Below are positions 17,532 through 26,559 of a stretch of 64,000 bases of DNA, piece by piece (position 1 is the first letter of the stretch; each line of letters starts with the position of its first letter). The DNA is from an uncultured bacterium. Lineage in GTDB: Bacteria > Bacillota > Clostridia > Lachnospirales > Lachnospiraceae. A program made the translations under genes and the position numbers. A model generated the notes under the pieces. That model was not told where the DNA came from and ran no database searches. It saw only the letters and a list, made by a program, of their open reading frames with translations. Location: NCBI GenBank assembly GCA_948467735.1, contig CAOKFN010000003.1:1-64000 (forward strand), given 5' to 3'.

Positions 17532-18608
17532 TTATTTATATTCATTATTTTCGTAAAGTGTTTGTAAATAGACAAGAACACTTTTTTCGATACTATACTG
17601 CTTTGATTTTTCCAGAAGATATTCAGAATACGTCTTGATATCTGCGTATTCTTTCAACAATCTAATACAATGGCATAAGTCATGAGGATCTCCCGGTTTT
17701 GCCAGAAACTGAGGATATTTTTCGCTCAAAAATTCTACAGCCGCTCCGCTTCCCCATGTAGATACGATAGGAGTCCCAAAGGATGCCGCTTCGTTGATAA
17801 CCAGTCCCCAGCATTCTTGTCTGGAAGGGAGTACAAGCAAGGCCGCATTTTTGTATTCTTCTTCCAAGTCTGCTTTTGACAGGAATGGGATAATCTCCAC
17901 GTTGGCAGCTCCATCCGATGTATGCTCCCGAATGAAATCGTCAGTTCTTTTTCCCATGCCCACGAATTTATAATGAATGGATGAATCCATTTGGGCCGCC
18001 TGAAATGCCACATCCATGCCCTTATAATCAAAGTATTGTCCTACGATAAGAACTGTGTCGCCCCTTTGTATGTGACTTGCGGCTTCCCTGTGCCTGTTAA
18101 GTTCTTCCTCACTCAATGAACTGAAATAAAATGGAACAACCTTCCTGCCATTTACATAGTTACAAAGAGATTCCGCAGACATTTCTCCGGCAGTAAGGTA
18201 TGTCTTTGCGCCAGAGAGAAATAGCTTTTTTAATTTAGTTTTTAATCCGGTTTTATCCATAAATAGCTCGCCGTCAAAAGCAAAACAGAATGGCTTATGC
18301 AGTATGCGCATAATGACGGAAGCCGTAATCTGTATGGGACTGTTAAAACAGCCTAATACAATGCAGTCATAATTTTTCCATATTACTTTCAGCAGTTTGA
18401 GTGAAAAGGAAAATTCATTGCCAATTGGCATACCGTCTAAATATATTGTATGGTATTGTTCTTTTTCGCTGTCTGCCCATGCGCTGTTACGGTTCCTTGA
18501 TTCTTTGCGCTCATAAAGCACTGTAAGTTCACAATGCTTTGCGAGGCTATTAAAAAATCGTACTCTATAAGGAACTTTAATATTGGTAATATATAGTAGT
18601 CTTTTCAT
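17532..18608 (-). CDS. Glycosyltransferase family 4
   Basis: The 358-aa GT-B enzyme has the C-terminal GT4 donor-binding region (ALLVLPSRQECWGLVINEAA, with SFGTPIVSTWGSGA following), including the E-x7-E motif. It would transfer one sugar of the locus A repeat unit. The start overlaps the wzy stop by 4 bp (ATGA). Confidence 0.93.
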   Translation of the reverse strand: MKRLLYITNIKVPYRVRFFNSLAKHCELTVLYERKESRNRNSAWADSEKEQYHTIYLDGMPIGNEFSFSLKLLKVIWKNYDCIVLGCFNSPIQITASVIMRILHKPFCFAFDGELFMDKTGLKTKLKKLFLSGAKTYLTAGEMSAESLCNYVNGRKVVPFYFSSLSEEELNRHREAASHIQRGDTVLIVGQYFDYKGMDVAFQAAQMDSSIHYKFVGMGKRTDDFIREHTSDGAANVEIIPFLSKADLEEEYKNAALLVLPSRQECWGLVINEAASFGTPIVSTWGSGAAVEFLSEKYPQFLAKPGDPHDLCHCIRLLKEYADIKTYSEYLLEKSKQYSIEKSVLVYLQTLYENNEYK

Positions 18609-19834
18609 TTCCTTTTCCTTTCCGAGTATTGGAAAAGCATTCCTAAAAGAAATCCCAAAGGGATCGCAATTGAGTTATTAAAGGCGGGTTCAGCCGTGGA
18701 AGATATCAAAAGATAAGACATCATAAATAAGGCCCCCATATAAAAAAAGCGATTACAGTGTTTTAATTGAAAACATTGTCGGACTAAAAAAAACAATGTG
18801 AGCAAATAGGCGGCAGTACCCAAAAAACCGGTCTGTCCTATAACGATAGGCCAAAAGGTGTCGTCCAAAAACGCATTTGGGTTGGCAGGGCTCAGTTCAT
18901 CGATGTCCATAAATCCATAGAGCAGATACACGGGCGAATAATTCTCAGCTGCCGAATGGGAAGCAAATGTGGCAAATCCAGTGCCTATAGGAAAATAATC
19001 CGCAAGAATCTGAAAACTTGTCATTGTCATAATGCTTCTGGCAGAGTGATTCGCCAACAGGATGTAGTAAAAACAGACCTGTTCCCAAGCCAAAGCCGCA
19101 GCGGCAGCTCCTATTAATAATAACTGCCGGAAACGAATTTGTTTTTGCCTCCGCAGAACATACCAAAATAAAAATAAGTAAACTACAACGGCGGCAATGG
19201 CCTTGCTGCGCAGGGTAAGCAGAAGCATGAATAAATCCATTCCAATGTATATCAGGTTATGTTTTGCATAAAATACTGTCAGCATGGCCAATAGAAAGAC
19301 CAGCGCCCCGGCAAGATAAGTGGAATGAGGATAAAAAAGCACAACACTACGTATCCCATAGCGAACCTCCCAGCTATATATATCAAATATCCAATCTGCC
19401 AGAAATACCAAAAACAGTATTGTGGATGCTGTCTTGGAAGCCAAGAGCGCGTATTCTTTTAATGTTTCCCATGAAATATTGACAAACAACAAATATCCTG
19501 TCGCCAATACTAAGAAAAATTTTAAGTTTGTCAGCAAATCTATGAGTACAAGAGAAAGAGGCTGGTATTTATATAAAAAATTTCCGGAAAGTCCGCTTAT
19601 TACAAAAATGATTAAGCACATAAGAGAGAAAAAAACTGCTTTGCAGCATATTTTTCTTTTTGCCAGTCCATAATGCATTATGATAAGGATAAAGGCAAAA
19701 CAAGAGGCCAGTTCATCTATATATGAAAATATGGCCGAGACACTTTCCAATGGACTTTGGAAAACGAAAAGCAGGATTATAATTGAAAAAAGCAATCCAT
19801 ATGCATTGGATTTTCTCAGTTTACATTGAAACAT
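18605..19834 (-). CDS. wzy: O-antigen polymerase-like protein (Wzy), locus A
   Basis: The 409-aa polytopic protein has about 10-12 hydrophobic segments. Its large late loop contains FPIGTGFATFASHSAAENYS and DDTFWPIVIGQTGFLGT. The same loop pattern (GTGFA..., D.FWP...) occurs in the locus B protein at 42654, so the two are members of one Wzy family serving the two loci. The predicted role is block polymerisation of lipid-linked repeat units on the outer face of the membrane, based on topology and context. Confidence 0.82.
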   Translation of the reverse strand: MFQCKLRKSNAYGLLFSIIILLFVFQSPLESVSAIFSYIDELASCFAFILIIMHYGLAKRKICCKAVFFSLMCLIIFVISGLSGNFLYKYQPLSLVLIDLLTNLKFFLVLATGYLLFVNISWETLKEYALLASKTASTILFLVFLADWIFDIYSWEVRYGIRSVVLFYPHSTYLAGALVFLLAMLTVFYAKHNLIYIGMDLFMLLLTLRSKAIAAVVVYLFLFWYVLRRQKQIRFRQLLLIGAAAAALAWEQVCFYYILLANHSARSIMTMTSFQILADYFPIGTGFATFASHSAAENYSPVYLLYGFMDIDELSPANPNAFLDDTFWPIVIGQTGFLGTAAYLLTLFFLVRQCFQLKHCNRFFYMGALFMMSYLLISSTAEPAFNNSIAIPLGFLLGMLFQYSERKRK

Positions 19835-19855
19835 GCCTTGTCCCCTCCGCTGTTG

Positions 19856-21031
19856 TCAGGATTTTTCTATCTGACGCGCGATATCTGCGTCCACAATTTC
19901 CTCCCCCGTCCTGTCCTTTAACTGCGCTTTTGACGCATCGCTTAAGCCGTCATTTGCCGCCGCATGCTTATCGCAGGTAGAACAGGCGTCCAGCTCTTCC
20001 GTGCTTATTCTCCCGTCGCGATACTCTCGAACAATTTGATTTTCATAAATGGAATATTTTTTCTTTGTCCAAAATTTAAGCTTATGGCGCAGCACCCACC
20101 ATGTCGGCTTCCAGATGTATTTATGCATTGCCGGAGATACGGAGCCAATCATCCAGCAATTACGATCACAGCGCCTCACTTTTTGGCGCACTGTTTCTGC
20201 CTGTGGGCTATTCCATATTTCATCCCAGCTCTGTGTGTTCAAGTTTCCCATGACCTCTTTATCCTTAGTTCCATTGCAGGGCATCACGTCCCCATATGGG
20301 TCAATAAAAAAGGTATCAAAGCTCATATCGCAGGGCAGCAGGCGTTTTTGACCATAAATATAATTGATGAGTCCATGATTAAAATAAGCGCGATACCATT
20401 TCTTAGGACTTTTGGATTCCAGCAGTCTGTTGATTAGCGCCTCAAAATTCTGAGCCACCATGGCGCGGTCATGGATAATATTTCCTGCTTCTACAAAATA
20501 GAAACTGTTATGCAGGGATGCAGTGGCAAATTCCATCCCCATCTTGTTTGAAATTTCATAAAGCGGAAGCAGATCCGGGGCATTCTTGTCCTGTACGGTC
20601 ATGCCAAAGCCGACATCTTTCATCCCCATTTTTACCAATTCTTTCAGTGTGGCATAACCTCGGTTAAAGCCGTCATGGAGTCCGCGAATTTCATTGTTGG
20701 TCTGTTCTAGGCCTTCAATGGAAATCCGAATGCCTATCTGGGGAAACTCCTTTGCCAGCGCTATAATGCGATCTGTGAAAAATCCGTTTGTGGAAATCAC
20801 AATCCGATCACTTTTCTTGTAAAGTTCCTTCACAATATCCTTTAAATCCTTGCGAATAAAAGGTTCCCCTCCAGTAATATTGGTAAAGTACATTAGAGGC
20901 AGTTTCTTAATTGTATCTATAGTGATTTCTTCTTCCGGTTTGGAAGGCGCCTTATAACGGCTGCACATGGAGCATCTTGCGTTACAGCGATATGTTACTA
21001 TAATTGTGCCGTTTAATTTCTTTTCTGCCAT
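19856..21031 (-). CDS. Radical SAM/SPASM domain protein in glycan locus A
   Basis: The 391-aa protein has the radical SAM cluster motif CNARCSMC at residues 16-23. A SPASM-type region follows with several cysteines (LLPCDMSF..., GDVMPCNGT, CDRNCW), and a C-terminal tail contains CSTCDKH. SPASM enzymes bind extra FeS clusters and act on peptides, tRNAs or sugars. No precursor peptide gene is nearby. Its place between an acetyltransferase gene and wzy suggests modification of a sugar or lipid-linked intermediate, which is inference. GGGAAAAA upstream of the ATG at 21031 is a weak ribosome site. Confidence 0.85.
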   Translation of the reverse strand: MAEKKLNGTIIVTYRCNARCSMCSRYKAPSKPEEEITIDTIKKLPLMYFTNITGGEPFIRKDLKDIVKELYKKSDRIVISTNGFFTDRIIALAKEFPQIGIRISIEGLEQTNNEIRGLHDGFNRGYATLKELVKMGMKDVGFGMTVQDKNAPDLLPLYEISNKMGMEFATASLHNSFYFVEAGNIIHDRAMVAQNFEALINRLLESKSPKKWYRAYFNHGLINYIYGQKRLLPCDMSFDTFFIDPYGDVMPCNGTKDKEVMGNLNTQSWDEIWNSPQAETVRQKVRRCDRNCWMIGSVSPAMHKYIWKPTWWVLRHKLKFWTKKKYSIYENQIVREYRDGRISTEELDACSTCDKHAAANDGLSDASKAQLKDRTGEEIVDADIARQIEKS

Positions 21032-21050
21032 ATTTTTTCCCTCTAAATGT

Positions 21051-21755
21051 TTACAGTCCGTTTCTGGTTTTGATTATTTTTGCCGGCACTCCGCCAGCCA
21101 CAGAATACGGAGGTAAATCCTTGTTGACAACAGCCCCTGCGGCAATGACACATCCATCGCCAATCGTGACGCCGTCCAAGATGATAGCTTTTGTTCCTAT
21201 CCAGCAGTCACGGCCTATCACGATTCCTTTTCGGGTCGCTCCTTGAGCGCGGATGGGAAATTTTCGGTCATTAAAGTTATGATTTTCGGCGGCAATGCTT
21301 ACACCCGGAGCAAAAATGCAATCGTCTCCGATGGTAATGCGGCCCCGAACTTCAAGAAAACAATTCTGCGCAAAGCCTACATGACTGCCAATGTGAAGAC
21401 TTTCGCCAAGCTCACGAATTACGCCGGTACATTCTATGATTGTTCCGCTTCCGAGGGACACGTTATCGCCAAAAACAATACCGCCTTTGGACAAAGCGTT
21501 AATTTGACATCCGTCGCTAATAGTAAGTCCTTTCTGGGCACAGATATGACCGGCGTGCTTAATTTTCACTCGTTTTCCTACAAAAATAATTCCATGTTTT
21601 TCTTTAAAAAAAAGACCTTTCCAAAAACCCCGAACGACTTGAACGCCCTTTTCGGCCATAATAATCATGATATCTTTTGAAGTGATATTTGAATCCAGTC
21701 GATAAGATTCCTGTTTGATTCTGCTAATAATACCGGAAACCAGTTGGTTTAACAT
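21051..21755 (-). CDS. Hexapeptide-repeat acyltransferase (LbH family)
   Basis: The 234-aa protein has a C-terminal left-handed beta-helix of hexapeptide repeats (ITIGDDCIFAPGVSIAAENH, later IGRDCWIGTKAIILDGVTIG), as in sugar O-acetyltransferases of the WbbJ/maltose acetyltransferase group. I start it at the ATG at 21755 after AAGGAAG; the longer frame to 21815 lies inside the preceding GT4 gene. It probably O-acetylates a locus A sugar. Confidence 0.88.
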   Translation of the reverse strand: MLNQLVSGIISRIKQESYRLDSNITSKDIMIIMAEKGVQVVRGFWKGLFFKEKHGIIFVGKRVKIKHAGHICAQKGLTISDGCQINALSKGGIVFGDNVSLGSGTIIECTGVIRELGESLHIGSHVGFAQNCFLEVRGRITIGDDCIFAPGVSIAAENHNFNDRKFPIRAQGATRKGIVIGRDCWIGTKAIILDGVTIGDGCVIAAGAVVNKDLPPYSVAGGVPAKIIKTRNGL

Positions 21756-21756
21756 T

Positions 21757-23046
21757 TTATTTCGCTTCCTTTTCCGTGCATAGTTTTTGATAAAGGGAAA
21801 GAATACAAGCTGCATATTCTTCTAAAACCATTGGGGTAATCTTATGACATTCTGCTCTCATTGCTTTTATCAAGGAGTCGTCGTGCCACAGGGTAAGTAT
21901 TGCGTTTTTCAGTTGTTTATTGTCGCCGCCTTTATAGAGCAGGCCGTTTTTCCCATGTGTTATTAACTCTTTCGTTCCGCCAAAATCGGAACCAATCACA
22001 GGGGTTCCGAGAGTCTGTGCTTCCACCACGGAAAGGGGACAGTTTTCGTAGCATTCCGAAGGGCAGATGCTAAAAGAGGCGTCTGCAATCAGTTTTTGGA
22101 GTTCGCCGCCGCTTTTGTAACCTGCATATTGCACATTGGGAAGAAATTCTGATTTTTCCCTGACAATCTTCTCTAATGGTCCGCTGCCGACAATTATCAA
22201 ATGTATTTCCGGCAGTTCGGAACATACTTGCAGCAAACTCAGAATGCCTTTTTCTTTGCTCAGCCGTCCGAAATACAATGCATACTTTCCCTTTGTTATA
22301 TTATAGTCTGCGCTTATGGGATACTTTTTGAGGTTTTCGTTATCCTTTGCCTGCTCTTTTTGCGTATCCGCAATTATGTCCGCAAAGTTCCGTATTACCT
22401 TCAGTTTCTTCGTATCAACGCCTGCGTTCATGGTTTTTTCGGCGATAAATCTGCTTGGACATATATACATATCCACAAGGTTATAGGTATCGCGCTTGTG
22501 GTAATAGTACGATTCTAATGCCGCCAAAGCGCTTTTTAGAATTGAATTGTGCAGACATTTATTTTTAATACAATGAAAGTATGCTCCATTCCTACACTCT
22601 TCGCATATCCGGCCGTTATGTTCAATATAAAAACGATGACAAGGACAAGCAATCTGCACATCGTGCAGAGTTTGGACAATTGGAATGTCATGTTTTTTGA
22701 TTTCGTAAATGATCGCTGGAGTGATCTGAAAATTAATGTTGTTTAAATGTACAATGTCCGGTGCAAAATCAGTCAAAACTTTTCCTATTGCGGAACATGC
22801 TGTTCGCGAATAAATAGTCTCAAAACCCATCCGTATTTTTTTCAATGAACCTTTGGCATAACGAAAATCCACATGCGGAGCATAAGAATTGGATTTATTT
22901 CCTACGATATTTTTTTCATCCTCCATTCCAAAATATTGAACCTGATGTCCTAATAATTCCAAATATTGGCCCAGCCTTATCACATAGTTTTCGGCCCCGC
23001 CGTTTTGATATAAAAATTTATTGACCATTAAAATCTTCATCTGCAT
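21757..23046 (-). CDS. Glycosyltransferase family 4
   Basis: The 429-aa GT-B enzyme has an N-terminal acceptor domain (NGGAENYVIRLGQYLE) and a C-terminal GT4 domain (YALYFGRLSKEKG; CPSECYENCPLSVVEAQTLG). Residues about 130-180 are cysteine-rich (CPCHRFY, CEECRNG, CIKNKCLH), as in a GT4 subgroup that carries a small zinc-finger-like insert. The start overlaps the preceding GT4 gene by 29 bp. Confidence 0.93.
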   Translation of the reverse strand: MQMKILMVNKFLYQNGGAENYVIRLGQYLELLGHQVQYFGMEDEKNIVGNKSNSYAPHVDFRYAKGSLKKIRMGFETIYSRTACSAIGKVLTDFAPDIVHLNNINFQITPAIIYEIKKHDIPIVQTLHDVQIACPCHRFYIEHNGRICEECRNGAYFHCIKNKCLHNSILKSALAALESYYYHKRDTYNLVDMYICPSRFIAEKTMNAGVDTKKLKVIRNFADIIADTQKEQAKDNENLKKYPISADYNITKGKYALYFGRLSKEKGILSLLQVCSELPEIHLIIVGSGPLEKIVREKSEFLPNVQYAGYKSGGELQKLIADASFSICPSECYENCPLSVVEAQTLGTPVIGSDFGGTKELITHGKNGLLYKGGDNKQLKNAILTLWHDDSLIKAMRAECHKITPMVLEEYAACILSLYQKLCTEKEAK

Positions 23047-24235
23047 ATTTGTGCATCCCTTCGGGAAAGGAATTTACCCAATCCGGCGTTGTGTGTTGAT
23101 TGTTATAAACGGCAATGGTTTTTGCAGCAATGTCCTCCCAGTTATATGCGCTGCAAATAAAATCAGAAGACTGTGCTTTATATTGATGTACCAAAGATTC
23201 TTCGTCACACAGTTTCTGCAGGCAATTTGCTAATTCGTCAACATTGCCTCTGTGGAAACAAAGCGCTTTATCTCCTACAATTCCTGTACATTCAGGAATA
23301 TCGCTTACCACACAGCAGTTCCCAAAGCTCATGGCTTCTAATAGACCCAAAGGCATCCCCTCCAAGTCGGAAGGCAGTACATAGATGTAAGCATTACTGT
23401 ATAATTCTTCCAATATTTGGCCCTGTACAAAGTCGGTAAAAATGATACGCCGATCACTTTGGGCACTGTGCTTCAAAGCGTTTACAAAATTGTCAGTATC
23501 GGAAGAAGCCCCTGCAATCACTAATTTTTTACTGGTTCTGACCTGCTTAAATGCTTGAATAAGGTAAGTGAGTCCTTTTTCCGGAACAAGCCGTCCTAGG
23601 AACAGGATATAACCTTCCTTTTCCAAACCAAATTTATCTTTTATTAAGCCGACGTTTCGTATTTTAGGCTTAGTGACTCCATTAGGTATGTACACGGTGT
23701 TTCGCCCATAGGTATTCAAAAAGTATCTCTGCATACTTGGGCTGAGTACAATAATTTCATCCGCATACTTTACGGCACATTTTTCGCCGAACATAATATA
23801 CGAACCAGCGATTGGCCCCCATTTTTCTCGTTTCCAGTCAAGGCCGTGGATTGTCACCACGACTTTTTTGCCAAAAAATTTCGGCAGCCAGCACATGGCA
23901 GCCGGCCCTTCCGCATGGAAATGAACCACATCAAATCTGCCAATCGCCGCGCAGACCGCCGCACAGATGCTGGATGTTGCGGCGGCAAGTCCTCGCTTGT
24001 TAAGGGTGGGGACATATTTTAAACGGACGCCTTTATATGCTTTTGGTTTTATGACATTACAGGGCTGGCGGCTGTTTCGATTGTAACATGTTATATCGTG
24101 TCCAATAGCGGCCATTCGAGTAGCCAGTTCATATACCACAACTTCCACGCCGCCGGATCTTTCAAGGCAATTTTTGTGTCCCAAAAATGCGATTTTTAAA
24201 GGAGCACAGCTTTTGTTTTTTTTTAAGTTTTTCAC
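23018..24235 (-). CDS. Glycosyltransferase family 4 (rhamnosyltransferase-like)
   Basis: The 405-aa GT-B enzyme begins with KIAFLGHKNCLERSGGVEVV, typical of the DUF1972-containing subgroup that includes bacterial rhamnosyltransferases. The C-terminal donor domain is intact (GYILFLGRLVPEKGL; VLPSDLEGMPLGLLEAMSFG). It may add the first or second sugar of the repeat unit, as it is near the 5' end of locus A; that is inference. Confidence 0.92.
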   Translation of the reverse strand: MKNLKKNKSCAPLKIAFLGHKNCLERSGGVEVVVYELATRMAAIGHDITCYNRNSRQPCNVIKPKAYKGVRLKYVPTLNKRGLAAATSSICAAVCAAIGRFDVVHFHAEGPAAMCWLPKFFGKKVVVTIHGLDWKREKWGPIAGSYIMFGEKCAVKYADEIIVLSPSMQRYFLNTYGRNTVYIPNGVTKPKIRNVGLIKDKFGLEKEGYILFLGRLVPEKGLTYLIQAFKQVRTSKKLVIAGASSDTDNFVNALKHSAQSDRRIIFTDFVQGQILEELYSNAYIYVLPSDLEGMPLGLLEAMSFGNCCVVSDIPECTGIVGDKALCFHRGNVDELANCLQKLCDEESLVHQYKAQSSDFICSAYNWEDIAAKTIAVYNNQHTTPDWVNSFPEGMHKYADEDFNGQ

Positions 24236-24236
24236 T

Positions 24237-26516
24237 TTAACCCTCGTCTATTTTCCTGTACGTTATTTGCTCTATTTCCAGCTCTACTCCATCAGGCACT
24301 AACAGAAGAAATTCCATATTGGGACAGCTAAACATTAAGTGTATGTCAAGCGTACAAATATATTGTCCATTTTCATCAAAATCTTCTAAGTATATTTCTT
24401 TTTGCTTCAATACCTGCATGCCCCAATCGGAGGAAACTTTCGCAGCTGCGACTTTGTCAGCGGCTCCATCTGTTTGACGGCTGATAAGATGAAGTTTATA
24501 TTCTACACGAAGAGTACCGCTATATATTGTGTGCCCAAGTCCGTGCCAGAGGGATTTTTCATAACCCTTTAGCAATAGTCCGCCGCTTTCGGTTAGGTCA
24601 AGGTTATTGCGGACAGCCAGAGCTTTTAGATCTAGCGTTGTCTGCCTGTTATAAAACTTTGTAAATCTTATTCCCGCTTTTTCCGATGCATTAAGAACAG
24701 CTTCACTGTTGGTATAGATGGCGAGTCCTGACGGCAGACTGCCATATTGATATTCAAAATCCAGAAGCACATGCTGTTCGGCGTCATCCTCTAATATCAA
24801 TGTGGTATTTTCGCAGGGAGCCATTCCTTCGGGCGTCATTGTCAAAGGTGATATGCCCGCAAATCTTCTACAATATATCTCAGGCAGATGGTCAATATAT
24901 AAATTGCCGTCCGTGGCTGATAAAAGTGTTTCTATGGCGGCGCTATCCATTTCGAGCCTTTCCTGATAAATTTTCCTGCCATATCGAATAGCCAGTTCTC
25001 CATTTGCGGCTGCAAAAAAAAGTATCATAACTAAACCTATCGCGATAACGGCTTTCATAACTGATTGCCGTCTATTTATACGAAACCGCACTATATTCTT
25101 ATATGATGCCGCAAGCTTTAGAACTATCCGCCCGCAATTGCTTATTGCCAGTAAAGCCGCGCCAAAAAAAACGATAAACAGTATGTGCTTTTCCGGCGTG
25201 TCCCAATGAAGCAAATCAACGATGGTTTTCAGGCAGGACACAATTTTGGGAAAAGCTATATACAAAATAAGTCCCATTGATAAAATCACAATAAATACAG
25301 TGCATTTGGCCTTTCTATTGAGGGAAGGTATTTTTTCCTTATGTTTGTTGTCATGAAAATTCGCAAAAGGCAATAGTAAAAATAAGTTATAAGCAAGCTC
25401 TGGCAAGTGATGTTCTGCAATACTGTGGATAGCTATCAAAGCGGCAGCAATGGCAAGTTTTCGCTGGCCGTTTTTAATAAAATTTTTTTCGAGCCACATA
25501 TATTGTATACATAGGGCAGTTAAAACCATCAAACCATATCGAACAAGAATCAAAACATAAGAACAATCCAGAAAATTGTACTCTAACGCCCATGACCATG
25601 CGGTACCTCCGCCAAAACCTATCTGCTCAAAAGCAGTGCCAAAGAGCTTGACGCCATATTTTTCTATTGCCATATGTCCTAAATTCAACCGAGTGGAAAG
25701 CAGCGCATCTATATGGGTCATCCATGTGTTTGTCGGGCTATAAAAAAATGACAATCCGCACATTAGAACGGCACAGAATAAAAATACCCATACAAGAAAT
25801 TGATTTCCCCATTTTATCAGCCAATCTGCTGCTCGAGATTTTTCTTTGTATTTTTCTGTCAATCCCCAATATAAAACAGCAAAGAAGGCAAGGAGCAGGA
25901 CAATAGTGCTGCATTTTGCGTCACAAAAAAAATATACAAAGGCGGCAAGTGATGCCATTCCTAATAATGAGGGAAAAATTCGGATACCCCCATACAATGC
26001 CCAGCCTGTCAAAGCAAGGAATGTGACATGAGCTGAAAAATCTGTTGGATAAACAATACCAAAAGAGTGCCTGAGTTGATTGCTATCGCAGTAAATTCTG
26101 TCGGGAATACAGCCTAGAATACTTCCCATCACAGTAATCATCAAGGCATCAAGGCATGTCCAAAAGCCCGTCTTTATTATTTTGCCGCCTTGTATTCCTG
26201 CGGCCCCCATGCTTAACAATGCAGTATCCAACAAAAAAGAGTATCCTGTGGATTTCCATGACAATAGGAACATGCTGCAGGTTAAAATACAAATAAGCCA
26301 ATCATATTTGGCATATGAGAATATATACTTTAAACGAAGGAGGAGTACCCCGCACATTAGAACCCGTAAGACGCAGTCGTAATACTTCGGCCATGGTATA
26401 TTGAAAAGCGTTCCACTCAAAAACTCTTTCAGAATATATAATGCGACCACAGCCAAATACAAAGTTTCAGAGATAATCTCCATGTTAATTTTTTGGGGTT
26501 TCCGCAGTACGCTCAT
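24237..26516 (-). CDS. Large polytopic membrane protein with C-terminal extracytoplasmic domain
   Basis: The 759-aa protein has about 12-14 hydrophobic segments over residues 1-500. After the last segment (VIAIGLVMILFFAAANG) comes a mostly soluble region of about 250 residues rich in beta-strand-like stretches. The membrane part resembles O-antigen polymerase/ligase-type proteins (for example RHSFGIVYPTDFSAHVTFLA), but I cannot assign a family with certainty. It is the third gene of locus A, the same position as the 522-aa polytopic protein at 34422 in locus B. A role in polymerisation or in attaching the glycan to the cell surface is plausible. It ends 2 bp before the next GT4 gene. Confidence 0.75.
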   Translation of the reverse strand: MSVLRKPQKINMEIISETLYLAVVALYILKEFLSGTLFNIPWPKYYDCVLRVLMCGVLLLRLKYIFSYAKYDWLICILTCSMFLLSWKSTGYSFLLDTALLSMGAAGIQGGKIIKTGFWTCLDALMITVMGSILGCIPDRIYCDSNQLRHSFGIVYPTDFSAHVTFLALTGWALYGGIRIFPSLLGMASLAAFVYFFCDAKCSTIVLLLAFFAVLYWGLTEKYKEKSRAADWLIKWGNQFLVWVFLFCAVLMCGLSFFYSPTNTWMTHIDALLSTRLNLGHMAIEKYGVKLFGTAFEQIGFGGGTAWSWALEYNFLDCSYVLILVRYGLMVLTALCIQYMWLEKNFIKNGQRKLAIAAALIAIHSIAEHHLPELAYNLFLLLPFANFHDNKHKEKIPSLNRKAKCTVFIVILSMGLILYIAFPKIVSCLKTIVDLLHWDTPEKHILFIVFFGAALLAISNCGRIVLKLAASYKNIVRFRINRRQSVMKAVIAIGLVMILFFAAANGELAIRYGRKIYQERLEMDSAAIETLLSATDGNLYIDHLPEIYCRRFAGISPLTMTPEGMAPCENTTLILEDDAEQHVLLDFEYQYGSLPSGLAIYTNSEAVLNASEKAGIRFTKFYNRQTTLDLKALAVRNNLDLTESGGLLLKGYEKSLWHGLGHTIYSGTLRVEYKLHLISRQTDGAADKVAAAKVSSDWGMQVLKQKEIYLEDFDENGQYICTLDIHLMFSCPNMEFLLLVPDGVELEIEQITYRKIDEG

Positions 26517-26559
26517 TTTAAAGTCTCATGTCTTTCTCTGCCTTTAATAACTATCAACT

